DNA from: Chryseobacterium sp. 3008163
GTDB lineage: Bacteria > Bacteroidota > Bacteroidia > Flavobacteriales > Weeksellaceae
DNA: 64,000 bases
Direction: 5' to 3'
Assembly: GCF_003669035.1 (NCBI RefSeq)
Contig: NZ_CP033070.1
Span: 2,976,001 to 3,040,000, forward strand
A program made the translations under genes and the position numbers. The number at the start of each line of letters is the position of its first letter. Position 1 is the first letter of the stretch. The notes under the pieces were generated by a model. The model did not search any database. It had not been told where the DNA came from and saw nothing but the letters and a program-made list of their open reading frames with translations. Positions 56,310 through 64,000 of the stretch are shown piece after piece.

Positions 56310-57176
56310 TTAATAACCAAAAACTTCATTAAAACTAAATGTTTCATCTAAACGCACTCCTTTTTCAGTCATTTTAAGGCTGGCCAATTCGTTATGAGCA
56401 TCATGCTCAAAGAATAATAAATAGTCATTATCTACACATTGCTTCAAAAACTTTGCTTTCTCTTCAATGGTCAATAATGGTCTTGTATCATAACCCATCA
56501 CATACACTTGTGGAATATGTCCTGCAGTAGGAATTAAATCGGCTGCAAAAACAATGGTTTTTTCCTGATATTGAATCACCGGTAGCATTTGTTTTTCGGT
56601 ATGACCATCCACAAAGATAACATCCATTTTAAGGTCTGGTGAGAAACCGTAATTTCCGTTAACCGGAAGAGGTAAAAACCCAAGCTGCCCGCTTTCCTGA
56701 ATAGGTAAAATGTTTTCCTTTAAAAAGCTTGCCTTTTCTCTTGCGTTTGGCTCTGTTGCCCATTGCCAATGATTTTCATTCGTCCAGAACTGAGCATTTT
56801 TAAAGGCAGGTCTGTAGCCTGTTTTATCATCATTCCATTCGATGGCACCACCGCAATGGTCAAAATGTAAGTGTGTAAAAAATACGTCGGTAATGTCTTC
56901 TTTTACAAAACCATATTTCTTTAAATTTTTATCTAAACTGTCATCGCCCCAAAGAGAGTAGTGGCCGAAGAATTTGTCATCTTGCTTGTTGCCGAGGCCG
57001 CAGTCTACGAGAATAAGCTTTTTGCCGTCTTCAATGAGTAAAGAACGGGTTCCTAATTCAATTAAATTTCTTTCGTCTGCCGGATTGGTTTTTTCCCACA
57101 GACTTTTCGGGACGACTCCAAACATGGCTCCGCCGTCGAGCTTGAATTTTCCGCATTGGATAGGATATAGTTTCAT
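56310..57176 (-). CDS. MBL-fold metallo-hydrolase
   Basis: Cytoplasmic metallo-beta-lactamase-fold hydrolase, 288 aa. It carries the HxHxDH metal motif in THLHFDHCGG, a third-ligand region in FVDGHTEKQM, and an Asp ligand in VFAADLIPTAGHIP. The overall pattern fits the AHL-lactonase/quercetinase-like subgroup that acts on lactones or esters, but the substrate cannot be deduced. Its neighbours (PaiB-like 11 bases upstream, coaE 2 bases downstream) do not point to one pathway. Confidence 0.88.
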   Translation of the reverse strand: MKLYPIQCGKFKLDGGAMFGVVPKSLWEKTNPADERNLIELGTRSLLIEDGKKLILVDCGLGNKQDDKFFGHYSLWGDDSLDKNLKKYGFVKEDITDVFFTHLHFDHCGGAIEWNDDKTGYRPAFKNAQFWTNENHWQWATEPNAREKASFLKENILPIQESGQLGFLPLPVNGNYGFSPDLKMDVIFVDGHTEKQMLPVIQYQEKTIVFAADLIPTAGHIPQVYVMGYDTRPLLTIEEKAKFLKQCVDNDYLLFFEHDAHNELASLKMTEKGVRLDETFSFNEVFGY

Positions 57177-57187
57177 ATAGTATATTG

Positions 57188-57805
57188 TTATTTAATTTGT
57201 ATTGATTTCATTTTGTCGGCAATTTTTCTACTGTTTTCATTGCCGGAATTTTCCAGATTAGAAATAATATTTTGATAATCTGATTCTTTCCTGTTCTGAG
57301 ACAGCTTTTGATTGATATAAATTTCAGTAGGAAAGATTTTAATACCAAAAGCACCCTTCATTTCCTTTTCTACAAATTCTTTACCCATATCTTTTACGAA
57401 TACCGGGCATTTTTGAGATTGCTCGTATTTTGAAGTAAGTTTTTCAAGATGATTATAAAGTTCTTCGTGATTCATAAGTTTGATTTTTCCATAAACCTGA
57501 ACAGCCTCATAATTCCAAGTAGAAACATTCAAATGATTATACCAGCTGCTTGAAATATAAGTGTGTGCTCCTAAAAAATCACATAAAACTTCGTCGCCAT
57601 CCTTCAGTATTTTGGCTTGTGGATTAGCTCTTGAAATATGTGTTTCAATGTATATTTCCTCTGGGTTATCTTCATTGAGCATCATCATAGAATGTGTTGC
57701 TCTGATTTTATTTTCCGACGAGATCAGTAAAGCAAAAGCATTCTTTCTGATGATTTCTTTCATCAAATGATCATCTTCACTTCGGTATATTTTAGGTATA
57801 AACAT
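57188..57805 (-). CDS. FMN-binding negative transcriptional regulator (PaiB-like)
   Basis: 205-aa flavin-binding split-barrel protein of the PaiB family. The recognisable start is MFIPKIYRSEDDHLMKEII (57805). An upstream in-frame ATG at 57841 would run into the end of ruvB. Other marks are ATHSMMML, HISRANPQ, VLCDFLGAHTYISSSWYNHLNVSTWNYEAVQVYGKI (FMN-site region) and a helical C-terminus. In Bacillus PaiB is linked to repression of sporulation and protease genes. Here DNA binding is not evident and the role is unknown. One base separates it from ruvB. Confidence 0.88.
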   Translation of the reverse strand: MFIPKIYRSEDDHLMKEIIRKNAFALLISSENKIRATHSMMMLNEDNPEEIYIETHISRANPQAKILKDGDEVLCDFLGAHTYISSSWYNHLNVSTWNYEAVQVYGKIKLMNHEELYNHLEKLTSKYEQSQKCPVFVKDMGKEFVEKEMKGAFGIKIFPTEIYINQKLSQNRKESDYQNIISNLENSGNENSRKIADKMKSIQIK

Positions 57806-57806
57806 A

Positions 57807-58829
57807 TTAAAATAATTCTCCCGGATTTCTCGGTATAGCAATATTCAAATGTCGGTATGCTTTTTCCGTCACTTCACGTCCTCTTGGCGTTCTGATGATA
57901 AATCCTTCCTGAATTAAAAACGGTTCATACACTTCTTCCAAAGTTTCTGGGTTTTCAGCGATGGATGTTGCCAAAGCTGAGATTCCCACAGGTTTGCCTT
58001 TGAAATTTTCAATCATCACGCGCATGATTTTATTATCCATTTCATCTAAACCAAATTCATCAACATTTAAAGAATTCAAAGCATACGTTGTAATGTTGAT
58101 TTCAATTTCTCCGTTTCCTTTTATTTCTGCAAAATCACGAACTCTTCTCAACAACGCATTGGCAATTCTTGGTGTACCTCGGCTTCTTCTTGCGATCTCA
58201 ATTGCGGCATCTTCATAAATGGTCACACCCAAAACACGGGCACTTCTGATAATAATAGTTGAAAGTAATTCAATTGAATAATATTCTAATCTGCTCTGAA
58301 TCCCAAATCTCGCCAACATCGGTTTTGTCAACATTCCGCTTCGAGTAGTTGCACCAACTAATGTGAAAGGATTTAAACTGATCTGAACGCTTCTAGCATT
58401 CGGACCGGTTTCCAGCATGATGTCAATCTTGTAATCTTCCATTGCAGAATAAAGATATTCTTCCACAATCGGTGATAGCCTGTGAATTTCATCAATAAAA
58501 AGAACATCATTTTCCTCTAAATTGGTAAGCAATCCTGCAAGACTTCCTGGTTTATCCAATACAGGACCCGAGGTAATTTTACAATTCACTCCCAATTCGT
58601 TGGCAATGATATTAGATAAAGTTGTTTTTCCCAAACCTGGCGGACCGTGAAGAAGAACATGATCGAGCGCACCCCCACGATTCTTTGCGGCAGCCACAAA
58701 AACTTCAAGATTTTCTAATGTTTTTCTTTGTCCCGCAAAATCTTTAAAACTCTGCGGACGAATTTTTTCTTCCTGTACGAGTTCGTCATCGGAATAATTT
58801 TCCTTATCAGGATGTAAAAAATCTGGCAT
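57807..58829 (-). CDS. ruvB: Holliday junction branch migration DNA helicase RuvB
   Basis: AAA+ motor that drives branch migration with RuvA in recombinational repair. Walker A GPPGLGKT is at residues 62-69 and Walker B with sensor DEIH at 113-116. Further features are [14 protein letters not shown], the arginine-finger and sensor-2 region [19 protein letters not shown], and the C-terminal winged helix with [20 protein letters not shown]. At 340 aa it has normal length. First gene of a tight operon (ruvB, PaiB-like, MBL, coaE). A TATCTTTG box precedes it. Confidence 0.97.
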   Translation of the reverse strand: MPDFLHPDKENYSDDELVQEEKIRPQSFKDFAGQRKTLENLEVFVAAAKNRGGALDHVLLHGPPGLGKTTLSNIIANELGVNCKITSGPVLDKPGSLAGLLTNLEENDVLFIDEIHRLSPIVEEYLYSAMEDYKIDIMLETGPNARSVQISLNPFTLVGATTRSGMLTKPMLARFGIQSRLEYYSIELLSTIIIRSARVLGVTIYEDAAIEIARRSRGTPRIANALLRRVRDFAEIKGNGEIEINITTYALNSLNVDEFGLDEMDNKIMRVMIENFKGKPVGISALATSIAENPETLEEVYEPFLIQEGFIIRTPRGREVTEKAYRHLNIAIPRNPGELF

Positions 58830-58848
58830 TAATTCATTTCATTTACCT

Positions 58849-58856
58849 CAAAGATA
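58849..58856 (-). promoter_or_regulatory. Promoter -7 box (TATCTTTG) for ruvB
   Basis: TAnnTTTG on the minus strand 20 bases before the ruvB ATG. Confidence 0.55.
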
Positions 58857-58863
58857 ACAAATT

Positions 58864-58938
58864 TAGGTTTAGGCTGAGACTGAGATTGAGGAAAATTTCA
58901 GGCTGAGTTTAAGGTTTAGTCTGAGGTTACAAGTCTGA
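58864..58938. repeat. Degenerate simple-sequence tract (GCTGAG / GGTTTAG units)
   Basis: Imperfect repeats of GGCTGAG, ACTGAG, ATTGAGG, GGTTTAG and CTGAGGTT between ruvB and hutI. A related inverted segment, CCTCAAACTTAACCTT, lies at 59017-59032. Confidence 0.6.
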
Positions 58939-58972
58939 AGACACGTGATTTAGCAAATTGATATATTTTAAG

Positions 58973-58980
58973 TAATTTTG
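58973..58980 (+). promoter_or_regulatory. Promoter -7 box (TAATTTTG) for hutI
   Basis: TAnnTTTG 58 bases before the hutI ATG. Confidence 0.45.
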
Positions 58981-59038
58981 AGAGAGAAAATTTCAACGTT
59001 GCGGTTTCGGCCACAACCTCAAACTTAACCTTAATTTA

Positions 59039-60265
59039 ATGAAATTAATTGGACCTTTCAAGCAGGTGGTTACACTTGCCAATCTTCCCTTAAGAGGAAA
59101 ACTTTCAGACGAGCAACTTGAAGTTATTGTTGATGGCGGAATTTTAGTGGATGATCACAAAATTCAAAAAGTAGGAAACTTTGAAAATTTAAAATCAGAA
59201 AATCAAAATATAGAGATTGAAGCAATTGAAGGAGAGCAAATCGTTCTTCCTGCTTTTGTTGATTCTCACACCCATATTTGTTTTGGAGGAAACCGTGCCA
59301 ATGACTTTGCCATGCGAAATGCAGGGAAAACATATCTTGAAATCGCCGAAAGCGGTGGTGGAATCTGGAGTTCCGTTCAACATACCAGAAATGCTTCTGA
59401 AGAAGAGTTATTAAAAACTTTATTAGAAAGAATTGATGTTTTAATAGCTTTAGGAATCACCACAATTGAGGTGAAAAGTGGTTACGGTCTAGATGTAGAA
59501 AACGAATTAAAAATGCTTCGAATCATCAAAAATGCACAGTCTCAAACTAAGGCAACATTAGTTCCGACTTGTTTGTCTGCACACTTGAAGCCTAGAGATT
59601 TTGAGGGAGACAATAAAGTATATTTAGATTATATTTTAGCTGAAATTTTACCCAAAGTAAAAGAAGAAAACCTTGCCAATAGAGTCGATATCTTTATTGA
59701 GAAGTCAGCATTTCAACCTGAAGAAAGCAAAGAGTTTTTACTTAAAACTAAAGACTTAGGTTTTGAAATTACGGTTCATGCAGACCAATTTACACCTGGT
59801 AGTTCAAGAATTGCTGTCGAAGTGGGTGCACAATCTGCAGATCATTTAGAAGCGACCATTGATGAAGATATTGAATTTTTAGCTCAGTCAAATACCGTTG
59901 CAACCGCTTTGCCCGGCGCAAGTTTAGGTTTGGGAGAAAAGTTTACACCCGCAAGAAAATTATTGGATGCTGGCGCAATTTTGGCAATAGCTAGTGACTG
60001 GAATCCGGGTTCTGCACCCATGGGAAATTTAATTACGCAGGCATCAATTTTAGCAACGTATGAAAAGCTAACTACCGCTGAAGTTTTGGCAGGAATGACT
60101 TTCCGTTCAGCTTTTGCATTAGGTTTAAAAGACAGAGGCAGGTTGGAAAAAGATATGAAAGCAGATTTTGTAACTTATAAAACAGATAATTTCCAGAATG
60201 TATTGTACAATCAGGGAAGTTTAAAAGCTGAAAGTGTTTTTATTGATGGCACAAAAGTAAAATAA
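59039..60265 (+). CDS. hutI: Imidazolonepropionase
   Basis: Cytoplasmic amidohydrolase of histidine degradation, converting imidazolone-5-propanoate to N-formimino-L-glutamate. Metal ligands are in DSHTHICFGG (His77, His79), with EVKSGYGLD, TVHADQF, SADHLEA and ASDWNPGSAP supplying the other conserved sites. Length 408 aa matches the family. Next come a DUF695 gene (1-base gap) and hutG, so this is a hut catabolic operon. hutH and hutU are not in the window. Confidence 0.95.
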   Translation: MKLIGPFKQVVTLANLPLRGKLSDEQLEVIVDGGILVDDHKIQKVGNFENLKSENQNIEIEAIEGEQIVLPAFVDSHTHICFGGNRANDFAMRNAGKTYLEIAESGGGIWSSVQHTRNASEEELLKTLLERIDVLIALGITTIEVKSGYGLDVENELKMLRIIKNAQSQTKATLVPTCLSAHLKPRDFEGDNKVYLDYILAEILPKVKEENLANRVDIFIEKSAFQPEESKEFLLKTKDLGFEITVHADQFTPGSSRIAVEVGAQSADHLEATIDEDIEFLAQSNTVATALPGASLGLGEKFTPARKLLDAGAILAIASDWNPGSAPMGNLITQASILATYEKLTTAEVLAGMTFRSAFALGLKDRGRLEKDMKADFVTYKTDNFQNVLYNQGSLKAESVFIDGTKVK

Positions 60266-60266
60266 G

Positions 60267-61366
60267 ATGGGAATATTTGATAAAGTTTTCGGAAAAAAGA
60301 AGAAAATGTTGATGTTGAAATTCAAACCTATCAGGATTTCTGGAATTGGTTTTTAACGAAAGAAAAAGAGTTTCATGCGATTGTGAAAAACCGCACTCAT
60401 ATTGAAACTGACTTTTTTGATTTGATGTCATCTCAACTACGCAAGATCAATGTAGGTTTTTACTTTCTTGCAGGGATGAGCGACGATGAAACCGTAGAAT
60501 TGATTATTACTGCAGAAGGTGAAATTAAAAATATCGTTTTTGCCGAAGAAATTATTGCTGCCGCTCCGAAGTTAAATCAATGGAAGTTTACGGCACTAAA
60601 ACCGGAGATGAATTTAGACAGCGGCATTCGTATGGAAGGTCTTGAATTCAATACAGAAAACATTCACTTTTACGCAAATGAAATCGAAGGTTATCCAGAC
60701 GAGATTGACATCACATTCGTTTATGATCATTTGAACGCCGATAATAAAGATTCTGCAGTAACAGGAGTCTGCATCTTTTTGGATAATTTTTTAGGTGAAT
60801 TAAATTTTGCAACGCAGATCGATACTTTTAACGTCATTGGAAAAGATGAAGTCAAAAATGAACTCATCCCAATCACGAAACTGAAAGATTACTTGCAGTG
60901 GCGAGAAAGAGAATTTACGGAAAAATATAAAAACGTAAAAGATTTCAGTGAAGAAGATGCTTACACTGTTCTCGAAGCAGTCTTAAATAACGGATTGCCA
61001 TTGATTGCTACAATTAATACAACTTCATTAAAATATGATGCTAAAGCTTCGTATCCATGGATTTCAGTTTTAAAAATTCACTACAATGGAGAAGAAAATA
61101 ACGGGCTTCCAGAAAACGAAGACTACGAGAAATTAAATACCATAGAAGAAACGGCTTTTCAGAATCTGAAAAATGAGGAAGGAAATCTTTACATTGGAAG
61201 AGAAAGTGCAGATGGGGTAAGAGAAATTTATTTTGCAAGTAAAGATTTCAGGTCTGTTTCAAAGATTCTCCAAAAAATTATCAAAGACAACCCCGAATAT
61301 AAAATGTCACTCGAAATTTATAAAGACAAATACTGGCAAAGTTTCGAACGCTATAATATCAATTAA
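60267..61366 (+). CDS. DUF695-type protein in the hut operon (frame broken near 60303)
   Basis: 366-aa soluble protein after repair. The ATG at 60267 follows the hutI stop by one base and gives MGIFDKVFGKKKK. The frame then stops unless one A is added to the run at 60302-60305, after which it reads NVDVEIQTYQDFWNWFLTKEKEFHAIVKN and continues unbroken to the end. I assign it tentatively to the DUF695 family from the C-terminal features (YIGRESADGVREIYFASKDFR). No catalytic motif stands out. Its position between hutI and hutG suggests a role linked to histidine use, though it may be incidental. Confidence 0.72.
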
Positions 61367-61380
61367 AATTAGATAAAATT

Positions 61381-62295
61381 ATGATCTGGCAAGGAAGATT
61401 AGACGGAGAAGAACCATTGTTTCACAGACTTTTTCAGCGTGTGCAGGAAGCAGAAAATCATGATCTTATTATAACTAATGATTTCGTTTTACATGGTTTT
61501 GCAGTAGATGAAGGTGTTAAAAGAAATAAAGGCAGAGTAGGAGCGAAAGATGCACCGGACATTATTAGAAAAAACATGGCTAATTTCCCTGTGATTTTGC
61601 CGGATTTTTCGATGCTTGATTTTGGAAATATTACTTGCGAAGACGGAGATTTAGAAAAAGCTCAAAATGCTCTTGCAGAAAATGTTGCTCAGGCTTTAGC
61701 GAAAGGTGCGAAATCTCTCGTGTTAGGTGGCGGTCATGAAGTCACTTTTGCCCATTACTCAGGAATTAGAAATGCTTTTCCCGATAAAAAAATTGGAATC
61801 ATCAATATCGATGCTCATTTTGACAACCGCAGGCCGGAGACCGGAGTTGGAGCAAGTTCCGGAACCGGATTTTGGCAAATTGCTCAGGAAGAAAACAATC
61901 ATACGCTGCATATTGGAATTCAGAGAAATTCAAATACTTTAAAATTGTTTGATACCGCTCATCAGTTTGGGATGAAATATATTTTAGCAGACGAACTGTT
62001 TTTTGAAAATCTTCCATCGGTGTACGAACGTATTACTGAGTTGATAGAGTCTGTGGATGTGGTTTATCTTACGATTTGCATGGATGTTTTCAATGCCGCA
62101 ATCGCTCCCGGAGTTTCAGCCGCAGCCTACAACGGGTTGTTTACGGATGCCGCTTTTATGCATTTTTACAAACATATTTTAAAGAGCGAAAAACTCGTTG
62201 CATTAGATGTTGCTGAAGTGAATCCTCAATATGATATTCAGGAAAGGACAGCGAGGTTGGCAGCGAGCTTGGTAAATGAATGGCTGATGATCTAA
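61381..62295 (+). CDS. hutG: Formimidoylglutamase
   Basis: Arginase-family Mn hydrolase, expected to split N-formimino-L-glutamate into glutamate and formamide (the final hut step). Metal ligands are GGGHE (His119), NIDAHFDNR (Asp144, His146, Asp148), and CMDVFNAAIAPGVSA (the DxD-type third site). Length 304 aa is normal. It is placed as HutG rather than arginase or agmatinase because of hutI in the same operon. A 14-base gap separates it from the DUF695 gene. Confidence 0.92.
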   Translation: MIWQGRLDGEEPLFHRLFQRVQEAENHDLIITNDFVLHGFAVDEGVKRNKGRVGAKDAPDIIRKNMANFPVILPDFSMLDFGNITCEDGDLEKAQNALAENVAQALAKGAKSLVLGGGHEVTFAHYSGIRNAFPDKKIGIINIDAHFDNRRPETGVGASSGTGFWQIAQEENNHTLHIGIQRNSNTLKLFDTAHQFGMKYILADELFFENLPSVYERITELIESVDVVYLTICMDVFNAAIAPGVSAAAYNGLFTDAAFMHFYKHILKSEKLVALDVAEVNPQYDIQERTARLAASLVNEWLMI

Positions 62296-62423
62296 AAGAC
62301 AAATTAAGTCAATAGAGATTATCATTTTTTTAAATATAACGAAGGAACATATTTTGTTGCCTTACTCATGCTTTATCCAAAAGCAGAAAATTCATTTTTG
62401 AATTTTTTAAATGAAATTACGAC

Positions 62424-63715
62424 ATGGAACAATCAATCGAAAGTAAACTCATAAAAGCAGATAAAGCCTTTACAGAGTGGAAAAAAGTACCTTTTGCAGA
62501 CAGACAAAAATTAATTAAAAAGGCTGCAGAATTATTTAAAGCAAAGTCAGAAGAATTTGGCATCATCATTACCAAAGAAATGAATAAACCCATTTCGCAA
62601 TCTATCTCAGAAGTAGAAAAATGTGCGTTGATGATGAATTATTATGCGGAAGCTGACAACGTTTTACAACCCGAAAAAATAGAATCTGAATATAAAATTT
62701 CTGAGATTCATTATGTTCCGAAAGGGGTAATCTTGGGAGTTATGCCCTGGAATTTTCCTTTCTGGCAGGTTTTAAGATTTGCAACGCCTGCAATTTTAGC
62801 TGGAAATACCGTTGTTCTGAAACATGCTTCAATATGTTTCGGAAGTGGAAATGCTATAGAAAAAATATTTTGGAAGCTGGTTTTCCTGAAGGTGTTTTTC
62901 AGAACTTAGAAGTTGGGCACAAAGAAGTAAAAGAAATTCTTGAACATCCGATAATTAAAGGTGTAAGTCTTACCGGAAGCGAAAAAGCGGGTGCCGAAGT
63001 CGCATCAATTGCCGGACAGAAAATCAAAAAATCTTTGCTTGAATTGGGAGGAAGCGATGCTTTTATCGTTTTGGATGATGCAGATTTAGATGAAGCAGCG
63101 AAAGTTGGTGCTCTGGCAAGACTTCAAAACTGCGGACAGACTTGTGTTGCGGCAAAAAGATTTATCATTCAGAAAGATATTGAATTTGATTTCTTACCTA
63201 AATTTATCGAAGAATATAAAAAATATGTTCCTGCCGATCCGATGAATAAGGAAACAAAATTAGGAGGAATGGCAAGACCAGATTTGGCAGATGATTTAGA
63301 AAAACAATATCAGAAGGCTTTAGATAATGGGGCAGAAGCTCTTATTCCTTTAGAGAGAATTTCAGATACAGAATTCAAGCCGGGATTAATCAGTGTGAAA
63401 GAAGGCAATCCTATTTTGCAGGAAGAATTATTCGGTCCTTTGGGAATGATCATGATTGCTCAGAACGATAATGAAGCTCTGGATATGGCAAACAATATTC
63501 CTTTTGGACTTTCAAATTCAGTTTGGACACAAAATACAGACCGTCAGCAATTTTTCATCAATGAATTGGAATCAGGAACGGTGAATATCAACAGAATGAC
63601 GAGTTCTGACCCACGTTTCCCGTTCGGAGGTACAAAGTCTTCAGGATATGGAACGGAGCTTTCTTTATTGGCTTTAAAAGAGTTTGTGACGGCGAAGACT
63701 ATTTTAGGGAAATAA
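62424..63715 (+). CDS. NAD(P)-dependent aldehyde dehydrogenase, succinate-semialdehyde type (frame broken near 62868)
   Basis: Cytoplasmic aldehyde dehydrogenase, 430 aa after repair. It carries GVMPWNFPFWQVLRFATPAILAGN (cofactor site), SLTGSEKAGAEVAS, the general-base Glu in LELGGSDAF, the catalytic Cys in NCGQTCVAAKRF, and EELFGPL. The pattern fits the NAD-dependent succinate-semialdehyde dehydrogenase group. One T is missing from the run 62868-62871: adding it changes KIFWKLVF to KIFLEAGFPEGVFQNLEVGH and joins both parts. The N-terminus (MEQSIESKLIKADKAF) is about 20 residues shorter than in many homologues, but no longer frame exists upstream. Confidence 0.9.
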
Positions 63716-63781
63716 TTCTTTAATATAAATTCCTGACTTTTAAATTTAATTTGTTATTTTCATGAATATTTAAAATAATCT

Positions 63782-64000
63782 ATGAAAAAACTTTTCATTC
63801 TCGTTGGAATTATGATCGCACAGAATGTTTTCTCCCAAGAAGAAAAGTGTGGTTTGAAAAAATCGGACTTTGATATTTATAAAGTAGGTACTGAGGATTT
63901 AAAATGTCTAGCAAAAAACTCTGACAAAAGAAATACGATATTTTTCACGTTTGCCGGCTGGTGTGAGCCTTGTCTTTATCATCTGCCGAATTTTAAGAAA
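63782..64000 (+). CDS. Thioredoxin-like exported protein (5' part, runs off the window)
   Basis: First 73 residues of a protein cut by the window end. The signal peptide MKKLFILVGIMIAQNVFSQ is followed by EEKCGLKKSDFDIYKVGTEDLKCL, and then a thioredoxin-type active site, FTFAGWCEPCLYHLPNFKK (Cys-Glu-Pro-Cys). Presumably a periplasmic thiol-disulfide protein. An earlier Cys pair (CGLKK, KCL) could form a disulfide. The rest cannot be described. Confidence 0.75.
   Translation, partial: MKKLFILVGIMIAQNVFSQEEKCGLKKSDFDIYKVGTEDLKCLAKNSDKRNTIFFTFAGWCEPCLYHLPNFKK

Noticed and set aside
1..64000. CRISPR arrays, prophage, insertion sequences, rRNA genes, riboswitches
   Set aside because: None recognised on either strand. 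The regular short repeats found are only in the aspS leader, the ruvB-hutI gap and the DUF937 coding region.

Overview
The window is AT-rich, densely coded DNA from a Bacteroidota (Flavobacteriia) genome, most likely Chryseobacterium or a close relative. The evidence is as follows. Promoters carry the Bacteroidota -7 box TAnnTTTG and genes lack Shine-Dalgarno sites. There is a bacillithiol gene (bshB1), a PUR-alpha-like DUF3276 gene, and secreted proteins with type IX secretion (T9SS) C-terminal sorting domains. Also present are an exbB-exbD-exbD-tonB locus, a long NusB, a type-B sdhCAB operon, ribosomal protein THX, and many Bacteroidota-restricted DUF families. No prophage, insertion sequence, CRISPR array or rRNA operon was seen.

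Layout. 15-1393 (-): unknown protein and GT2 glycosyltransferase. 1539-4971: lipoprotein and leuS. 5243-11089: TonB energising locus, a PstS-like lipoprotein and a large TPR protein. 11254-12521: bshB1, tRNA-His, DUF3276. 12621-17087: ABC exporter divergent from nusB-DUF1573-yajC, then an SDR gene. 17187-17360: a short Fic-like gene fossil. 17588-21819: three tandem exported C1q-like proteins convergent with a TPR-AraC regulator gene. 22028-26617 (-): aspS, ankyrin protein, S41 peptidase. 26730-29263: XRE/DUF2975 pair, MATE pump, THX. 29320-31839 (-): DUF937, a multi-spanning membrane protein, DUF2480. 31942-34875: lpxB and a ComEC-like protein. 35020-40184: sdhCAB and a TlpA-like lipoprotein. 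40424-45437: rlmD, a zinc protease, DUF6452, DUF6048. 46249-55545: three consecutive T9SS cargo genes (M43 protease, reprolysin-like protease, large fibronectin-III protein). 55678-58829 (-): ruvB, PaiB-like, MBL hydrolase, coaE. 59039-62295: hutI, DUF695, hutG. 62424-64000: an aldehyde dehydrogenase and the start of a thioredoxin-like gene.

Two patterns stand out. First, at least ten genes, including the essential leuS and the three-gene sdh operon, are each interrupted by what looks like a single missing base, nearly always in an A or T run. In each case adding one base restores one full-length frame. This points to homopolymer under-calling in the sequence rather than biology, so split genes are described here as single genes. 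Second, a 19-bp dyad (TCAnnATTC-C-GAATnnTGA) occurs twice, upstream of the tandem C1q-like gene set and upstream of the oppositely oriented TPR-AraC gene. This suggests a small self-contained regulon of surface or secreted proteins, which is the best candidate for an undescribed system in the window.
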